A stretch of DNA of 64,000 nucleotides from Undaria pinnatifida. Its lineage: Eukaryota; Sar; Phaeophyceae; Laminariales; Alariaceae. Within the stretch, counting starts at the first letter, position 1; the number at the start of each line of letters is the position of its first letter. The notes under the pieces are model-generated. The model saw only the letters and a program-made list of their open reading frames with translations. It did no database searches and was not told the origin of the DNA. Positions 60,101-64,000 of this stretch are shown in pieces. The stretch is taken from assembly GCA_012845835.1 (NCBI GenBank), contig JABAKD010000029.1:3568844-3632843 (forward strand). The letters run 5' to 3'. The translations under genes were made by a program, and so were the position numbers.

Positions 60101-63100
60101 ATGACCAAGTCCTTGCCCTCGGTGTAAAAACCTTAATTGCAGATTGCAAAACGAGAACGACTTTCCGATTCCGACGACTTTGGTGGAGTTGAGGAGTGGC
60201 GTCGTTTCAGGACAATGTTTTGATCAGAACGTGCTTCCTGCTATCGCAGAACGCGTTCCGCACTCGTTCTGCGTAATTCTGTGCTTGGATGTGGTGTTAC
60301 TGGCTTGCCTTTTTGACTAGTGCTACTGTTTGTGGGGGCCATGTCTCCGGTACAGCTGCACACATTCGGGGATCACCGCAAGGATCTCCCATGCAGGTAT
60401 CATCAATTCACCTGGTCATAATATAAGATCTTCGTTTCTTACCGCACGACTGTGACATCAGGTCTCCTAGGATGTCATCGGTGAGATGCAGATATATATA
60501 TATCCTGTGTATACGAGAATCCCATCATGGAGACTCGCTTGTGATGTACTTGTTGCCTGGTAGTTGTTTGCGTTGCGTTTTTATCAATATGAATGCTGAA
60601 AAATAACCATTCTATGAGTGGTGTGTCTTCCAAGGGTGGTATATAGTTTTTGCCTTTTCGCTATGAATACTACAAAGAAAAAAGATGATCTATCTAACTG
60701 CTGAAAAAACAATCTCTCACCAACTAGGAGTGGTGTGTCTTCAAGCGTGGTATCGTATAGTTTTGGCCTTTTTGCTATGAATACTTGAAAAAGTAATAAG
60801 TAAAAAAAAACTTTGATAGAGGTATACCCTTTTGTGGCTATTTTGTTCTGAATGACGGGGCCCCTTAACCCTAAATCGTGGGAATTTCGTTAATATATAG
60901 TATATTATAAAAATTAAAATACACTCCAGCTGTGAGATCGACTATTTTGTCGAAACTCATCTTTGCAAGCTGTGTGTGATACTCCGATCGCGCGTATTAC
61001 AGGTTGTGCGTCCTCATCAAGGATATAGGTCGGCGACTCCCCTTGCAACTACAGTGTAGCTATCAGGGTCAATAGGGTGATGTTAGTCAGTCTGTGCGCG
61101 GAAACTATAAAACCCGTTTCTGAGGGGGACAAAATCTGACAGCTGTGGAAGAAAATGCATCAGTTTTTCAAGTGAATCCCGTACGTCGAATAACCGGTGA
61201 GGGGAGGGCGGAATTTTTAAGGCCGTGGGGGCCTGATTTTGATCAAAAGGGGGCGGGAGGAGGGGAGGGGAGGGAGGAACAGGTGGGGCAGCTCAATTTG
61301 TGCGTGGAAACTATGAATCCCTCTTGTGGGGGAGGGGGGGGGGATGTGGCGGGGGGGGGGGGGAGGGCTTTAGGTCGCATATATGTAGGGGTTTGCTATA
61401 CGCGTGGTGCTAAGTCTAGGCGATGGTGCGGGTGGTTGGGAAGGAGGGGGCGTTGGGGGCAGGGGAGGGGGGGGGGGTTGCAGCAGTGGCATGGACGGCT
61501 CTAAAAAGATAATGAGGTGATATCCAGGGCGTGGAAGTGTTTATTACTCTGGCGGATTTCGATATTAGGTGGGGCGTTTGAGCAAGAGAGAGCAAAAAAA
61601 AAAGAGAAAAAACAAAAAAAAAAGGGGGGGCGGGGGGGGGAGGGGGAGGGTTTTCAAGAGGTTTAGGTCACATATAATATTAAAACATATATTATATTAT
61701 GTCTCTTGACCCAAAATCGCGGGAATTTCATTAAATATATATACTTCGAGTATATAATATATGCCTCTTAACCCAAAATCGTGGGAATTCCGATTTTTTT
61801 TTTCAAAATAAATACCTGGTATGCCTCTTGACCAAAAATCGTGGGAATTTCGTATTTTTGGTTAAAACAAGTATGACGCTTGACCCCAAATCGTGGGAAT
61901 TTCGTTTTAAAAATAAAAACGAATATTTGTGCCTCCTAGCCCAGAATCGTGGGGATTTCTTTTTGTGTAATGAACAAGTATGCCTCTTACCCCGAAATCA
62001 TGGGAATTTCGTTGAAAATAATAAATGAACATGCCTCTTAACCCAAAATCATGGGAATTCCGTTTTTATTCAGTAAATATATATGCCTCTTACCCCAAAA
62101 TCGTGGGAATTTCGTTTTTTTTTCTTCAGTAAATAATTATTTCTCAAAATGGTGGGAATTTGGTTTTTTTATATAAGTAAATATGCTTCTTAACCCAAAA
62201 TCGTGTGAATTTCGTTTTTTTTTTAAATGAACAAATATGCCTTAATAACCCAAAAACGTGGGAATTTCGTTCTTTTTAAATAAATATATATGTATGCCTC
62301 TTTACCCAGAATCGTGGGAACTTTTTTTTTTTTTTTTTTTATAAATAAATATAGTCGTCGTTTGCCTAGTCCATGGGATTTCTCATCTCGGGTACCGTAG
62401 CACTTTTACCCCCCCCCCCCCCCCCCCCCCCCACCCCCCCCCCAAATCTTAGTACACCCCCCCCCCCCGCCCCTCAAGTCAGGAACTCCAGAAACGAAAT
62501 GGCGCCCCTCAACCGTGTGGCAGGCGTCCGTGTCAGTTCACGATACTTCGGCAAGACTCTCATACTCATGTTCCTCCCACGGGCATTTATCATTTTTCTT
62601 TTTTTTGCGGGTCAAATCGCTTCTCGCGGGTCGGATCAGAACCGGGTGTGACCTGACCCGACCCGAAAGATGTTTTGTAACCGTTTGATAACCTCGTGGC
62701 CCAACCCAACCTGACCCGACCCGGCCCATGGGATTTCGATTTCCGATTGACCGACCCGACCCGACTCGACCCGCGAGTTTTCGAAAGCCTCCTGACCCGA
62801 CCCGCTGGCCGGATGATGCATGACCCGTCAAAACCCCTGGTATTTTTAGCCTGTGATGCCTTTGGGGACGTGATCACACTAACTGCTGTGTTGGGGCAGC
62901 GGTGTCAGGAGGCGGTCAGTCAAGGGAAAAACGTCCAGCGATCAGTCAAGGGTGTCAAACCGATCGTTCCACATTAATACCTAGTAGTTTGGGGTCGGTC
63001 AAGGTACAACGTTGAAATATTGCCGTCGGCCGAGAGGTGAAAGTGCCTTGTCCTGACATCTTGCACACTAGAATCTGGTAGTCTGGCGTCAGTGTAGGTA

Positions 63101-63581
63101 AAAAATGCCGTCGGTCGAGGGGGGAACGTGCCGTCTCATGACATCGTCGACACGCTAAAACCTAGCAGTTTGGCTTCGGTCAAGATGAACTTTTGGAAAA
63201 ATTGCCGTCGGTCGAGAGGTGACATTGCCGTCTCCTGGCGTCTTTGATTGCAACCATTTTTAATAGGTGAATCTGAGCTCCAGGCTTAACGGCCGTACAG
63301 GCCCCATATTGGTGCTATTTTTTTAGAAAGACACCATAACCACCGTTCCCTCCCGCCCATCTATCCCGTAACGCTGTTATTTCCCCCACTCCCTCCCTCC
63401 GTCCCTCATCCCCTCCGTCCCTCCCCTGCCTCCCTCTCTTCCATACCTTTCGCTTTTGGATCGGATTCCGTGCGTCGACTACGGAAACCTGCTTTTTTCG
63501 TCGTGTCCAGGTGTTGAACTTTGTTCTGTCTGTGCCTCAGCTGTTCAAGGTCCTGCCGTGCCCGAGACATCGGTTGCCCAG
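48240..63581 (+). CDS. ALG7: UDP-GlcNAc:dolichyl-phosphate GlcNAc-1-phosphotransferase, ten exons seen, 3' end outside window
   Basis: Exons 48240-48487, 50879-50969, 51363-51448, 51908-51988, 54085-54152 (start less certain), 54879-54973, 56908-56974, 57775-57847, 59148-59265 and 63511-63581 join in phase to about 332 codons. The enzyme is a multi-pass ER membrane protein that makes dolichyl-PP-GlcNAc, the first step of N-glycan precursor assembly and the target of tunicamycin. Signatures are [40 protein letters not shown] (catalytic Asp-Asp), [40 protein letters not shown] and CPRHRLP (HRxP uridine-site motif). It starts at an ATG in a normal position for the family with a hydrophobic N-terminus. 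The remaining C-terminal residues follow the donor at 63582 and lie beyond the window. Introns are 0.4 to 4.2 kb and full of repeats. Confidence 0.93.
48535..49346. mobile_element. 812-bp PIF/Harbinger-like non-autonomous transposon
   Basis: Terminal inverted repeats of about 45 bases begin GGGCCCGAATTAACGAGGAA and end TTCCTCGTTAATACGGGCCC, continuing inward as CTTGCAAAATCGAATTTCGA and its complement. The element is flanked by TTA on both sides (48532-48534, 49347-49349), the 3-base TWA-type target duplication of PIF/Harbinger elements. No transposase frame is visible. It sits in ALG7 intron 1. Confidence 0.85.
49365..49470 (+). repeat. Interspersed repeat (CATCTTTGCAAGCTGCG), copy 1
   Basis: TTGACGAATTTCAGGTCAAT, ACTCATCTTTGCAAGCTGCG, TTGTTGGTACTCGTAA match 57090-57230 and, more distantly, the head of family E (CTCATCTTTGCAAGCTGTG at 60956). 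Confidence 0.75.
51083..51185. repeat. (TTG)n microsatellite in ALG7 intron 2
   Basis: About 34 TTG units. It yields poly-Cys, poly-Leu and poly-Thr frames. It is the complement of the CAA array at 11878. Confidence 0.95.
51990..52510 (+). repeat. Two-unit tandem duplication in ALG7 intron 4
   Basis: AATCTGCGTGA, CGCCGAGGGTGC, a TTGGTTTTG block and TAGAGGTATTGCTGCATGGG/TAGGTATTGCTGCCTGGGCG occur in the same order at 52015-52240 and 52287-52490, each closed by a C-run. The unit is about 260 bases and begins close to the exon 4 donor. Confidence 0.75.
52560..52755 (+). repeat. S1 SINE-like copy in ALG7 intron 4
   Basis: TTTCATGCGACTCATTCAGC, CTTCGCGCTTGGTGCACGCG, CGGCGAAACCCGACGTGCTC, GGCCATGCATGAAATGAGTA then an 18-base C-run. 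Confidence 0.8.
53385..53790 (+). repeat. Composite repeat ending in a diverged S1 copy
   Basis: GGAGAACCTTGACTCCGCGC and GGTAAGGCACCCACGAGG as at 42735, followed by S1 blocks (CTTGGTCGGTGACAACCCAG, CATGCATGAAATGAGTACGC). This supports duplication of the whole composite. Confidence 0.7.
54180..54545. repeat. GGTGTT/GGTATT minisatellite in ALG7 intron 5
   Basis: About 365 bases of degenerate hexamers (GTTGGTGTTGGTATTGGTG) starting 25 bases after the exon 5 donor. Pro-Thr and Gly-Val frames across it are artefacts. Confidence 0.9.
55130..55290 (+). repeat. Relative of the GCCGTCGGTCGAGAGG repeat
   Basis: GACTGACGGCAATTTTTCAA, AAACGATCGGTTTGACGGGC and CCGTCTCCTGACATCTTTGG recur, rearranged or inverted, within 62850-63260. 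Confidence 0.6.
55401..55502 (+). repeat. S1 SINE-like copy in ALG7 intron 6
   Basis: TTGGTGAAAACCCGACGTGC, GTCCCGGCATAGTAGGGATG, GGGCAAACTGAGTACACCCC. A short CATAGTAGGGACTGG duplication precedes it. Confidence 0.8.
55830..56070 (-). repeat. Interspersed repeat family C, inverted copy
   Basis: ACCGGTTGAGCTCCTCAAAA, TGCTGGTCGGTTTGCCCGAA, GTTTAGGTCGGGTGAGAGAT and GCTGAGAGCTCAGAGACTTC are reverse equivalents of 21685-21990. A 22-base G-run is at 55785-55805. Confidence 0.6.
56348..56840 (+). repeat. S1 copy split by about 345 bases
   Basis: The first half (CGGCACTTCGTGCTTTGTGC to CGGCCCGGCATTGTAAGGAT) stops near 56440. The second half (CTATTGTCACGCGACTACGG to AAGTATCCCCCCC) resumes at about 56792. 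The intervening DNA has no terminal repeats that I can recognise. The element ends about 70 bases before ALG7 exon 7. Confidence 0.6.
58272..58340 (+). pseudogene. Relic copy 1 of ALG7 exon 9 5' edge
   Basis: TTAG|GTATCCGGCGAGGGCGTTCGT then an extra AAGAAAAGTGTAAG-like insert, then AGACACGTATTGCTATTTCG. The real edge at 59146 is CAG|GTATCCGGCGAGGGTGTTCGT and GGACACGTATTGCTACTTCG. The acceptor AG is kept, the frame is broken. Confidence 0.8.
58561..58930. mobile_element. MITE family A copy with expanded CGGCCAAAAA repeat
   Basis: Starts CATGCTACGGAAGAGGTGCA and ends GTCTCCATCATAGCACGCG. Family blocks CAATGGCCTATTAATAGGCA and TTTGGTTTAAGAAGCTCCGT are present. Inside is a private 30-35 base repeat (AAATTCGGCCAAAAA...GGTATA) in about four units at 58780-58905. 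Confidence 0.65.
58948..59005 (+). pseudogene. Relic copy 2 of ALG7 exon 9 5' edge
   Basis: AAGGTATCTCGGACGACGGTG ... GGAGACACGTAGTGCTACTT ... GAAGGAATAT parallels the real exon 9 start about 200 bases downstream, with an in-frame TAG. Confidence 0.7.
60898..61420 (+). repeat. Interspersed repeat family E, copy 2
   Basis: Near-identical to 42204-42740 (AATACACTCCAGCTGTGAGA to TAGGTCGCATATATGTAGGG), including the G-rich end. High identity between the two copies implies recent spread. Confidence 0.85.
61690..62345 (+). repeat. Satellite of CTTAACCCAAAATCGTGGGAATTTC units
   Basis: About eleven units of 50-65 bases, each with the conserved core CCCAAAATCGTGGGAATTTC followed by a T-run and an AAATAAATAT linker of variable length. 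The core is the reverse complement of the family A MITE interior (GATTTTGGGTTAAGGAG). It lies in ALG7 intron 9. Confidence 0.85.
62541..62582 (+). pseudogene. Relic copy of ALG7 exon 9 3' edge
   Basis: ATACTTCGGCAAGACTCTCATACTCATGTTCCTCCCACGGG, 3.3 kb downstream of the real end (ACACTTCAGCAAGACGCTAA, TTCTCATGTTCTTGCCCCAG at 59226-59265). The donor GT is lost. Confidence 0.75.
62640..62830 (-). repeat. CCCGACCCGA repeat (family D, inverted)
   Basis: GACCTGACCCGACCCGAAAG and ACCCGACTCGACCCGCGAGT-type units, the reverse equivalent of 29488-29580. Confidence 0.75.
62990..63255 (+). repeat. Three-unit, about 95-base tandem repeat
   Basis: Units share TAGTTTGGGGTCGGTCAAGG-like, TTGCCGTCGGTCGAGAGGTG-like and GTGCCGTCTCATGACATC-like blocks. 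It lies in ALG7 intron 9, ending about 255 bases before exon 10. Confidence 0.75.
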
Positions 63582-63769
63582 GTGCGATCCCCCCCCCCCT
63601 CGCCTTTGTTCCCGCCCCCTCCCTTCTTCGCCTCGCCATCAATGAAAAATAAAAACGTGTCTGGGAAAACCGAAAGCAAGTAAAACAACAAAGCAACGTA
63701 TCGTATGTCTTGGAAAAACCAATAACGATGCAACCAGCACGTGCCGAGAAAAAAACAAAGACGCTGGTT

Positions 63770-63965
63770 AAGGTAGAGGTTGTAACGATTGTTTCTTTGG
63801 TACGATGCTGCGATGGAGGTAGCCCTTTTCGTCTGAAATGTTTTTTGAACGACGGAGCTCCTTAACCCTACATAGTCGGAAATAGACGAAAAAAAAAATT
63901 GGCGTGATGATTTTCGTTGTGTACCTAGGCCATGGGGTTTTGTTCATCCGGCAGTAGCAGCTTTA
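63770..63965 (-). mobile_element. MITE family A copy, reverse, after ALG7 exon 10
   Basis: ACGATGCTGCGATGGAGGTA at one side, GGAGCTCCTTAACCCTACAT and GTGTACCTAGGCCATGGGGT inside. The far end may run past the window. Confidence 0.6.
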
Positions 63966-64000
63966 TTTTTTCCTATAATCCGTTTTTGGGTTTGTTAAGA

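Noticed and set aside
61690..62345. CRISPR-like array
   Set aside because: Conserved core with variable linkers, but linkers are AT-rich simple sequence rather than unique spacers, and the setting is a eukaryotic intron.

Overview
The window is nuclear DNA from an intron-rich eukaryote, most likely a photosynthetic stramenopile and most plausibly a brown alga. This is inferred, with no database check. The evidence is: very large introns (up to about 3.8 kb) packed with repeats around short exons; an alanyl-tRNA synthetase leader carrying an A-x-A|F-x-P motif like the heterokont plastid-targeting signal; roughly balanced base composition; and five adjacent genes that strictly alternate strand (+,-,+,-,+), a tendency reported for the Ectocarpus genome.

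Layout. 1-154: 3' end of a probable 2OG-Fe(II) oxygenase gene (+). 463-3866: four-exon SET-domain methyltransferase gene (+). 3867-7399: tail-to-tail spacer full of small inverted-repeat elements. 7400-34039: complete 22-exon alanyl-tRNA synthetase gene (-), every exon joined in phase. 34040-34290: short divergent spacer. 34291-39083: two-exon class I methyltransferase gene (+) with an NPPF motif. 39084-40279: tail-to-tail spacer. 40280-47483: five-exon proteasome beta-5 subunit gene (-). 47484-48239: second divergent spacer. 48240 to the end: at least ten exons of ALG7/DPAGT1 (+), the first enzyme of dolichol-linked N-glycan assembly, running off the window. The genes are unrelated housekeeping functions (protein methylation, translation, proteolysis, N-glycosylation) and do not form a pathway. 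What links them is paired divergent promoters and paired convergent 3' ends.

The most unusual feature is how the non-coding DNA is built. In at least three genes the introns hold degenerate copies of the nearest exon edge with its splice site, often in series. Examples are four copies of the start of SET exon 3, three or more copies on each side of AlaRS exon 21, and copies of edges of AlaRS exons 7, 8, 11, 12, 17, 18 and 22 and of ALG7 exon 9. The introns therefore look partly grown by repeated local tandem duplication across exon-intron borders. One copy, of AlaRS exon 18, still has an open frame and an AG acceptor.

On top of this lie several interspersed families: a poly-C-tailed SINE-like family, a roughly 245 bp MITE with GTGCTACGATAGAG termini, a 90 bp TTAA-flanked MITE, an 812 bp element with PIF/Harbinger-like ends and TTA target duplications, a satellite apparently derived from the first MITE, a field of CCCATGGGA palindromes, and many micro- and minisatellites. 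Most long open frames outside the genes described are translations of these repeats.
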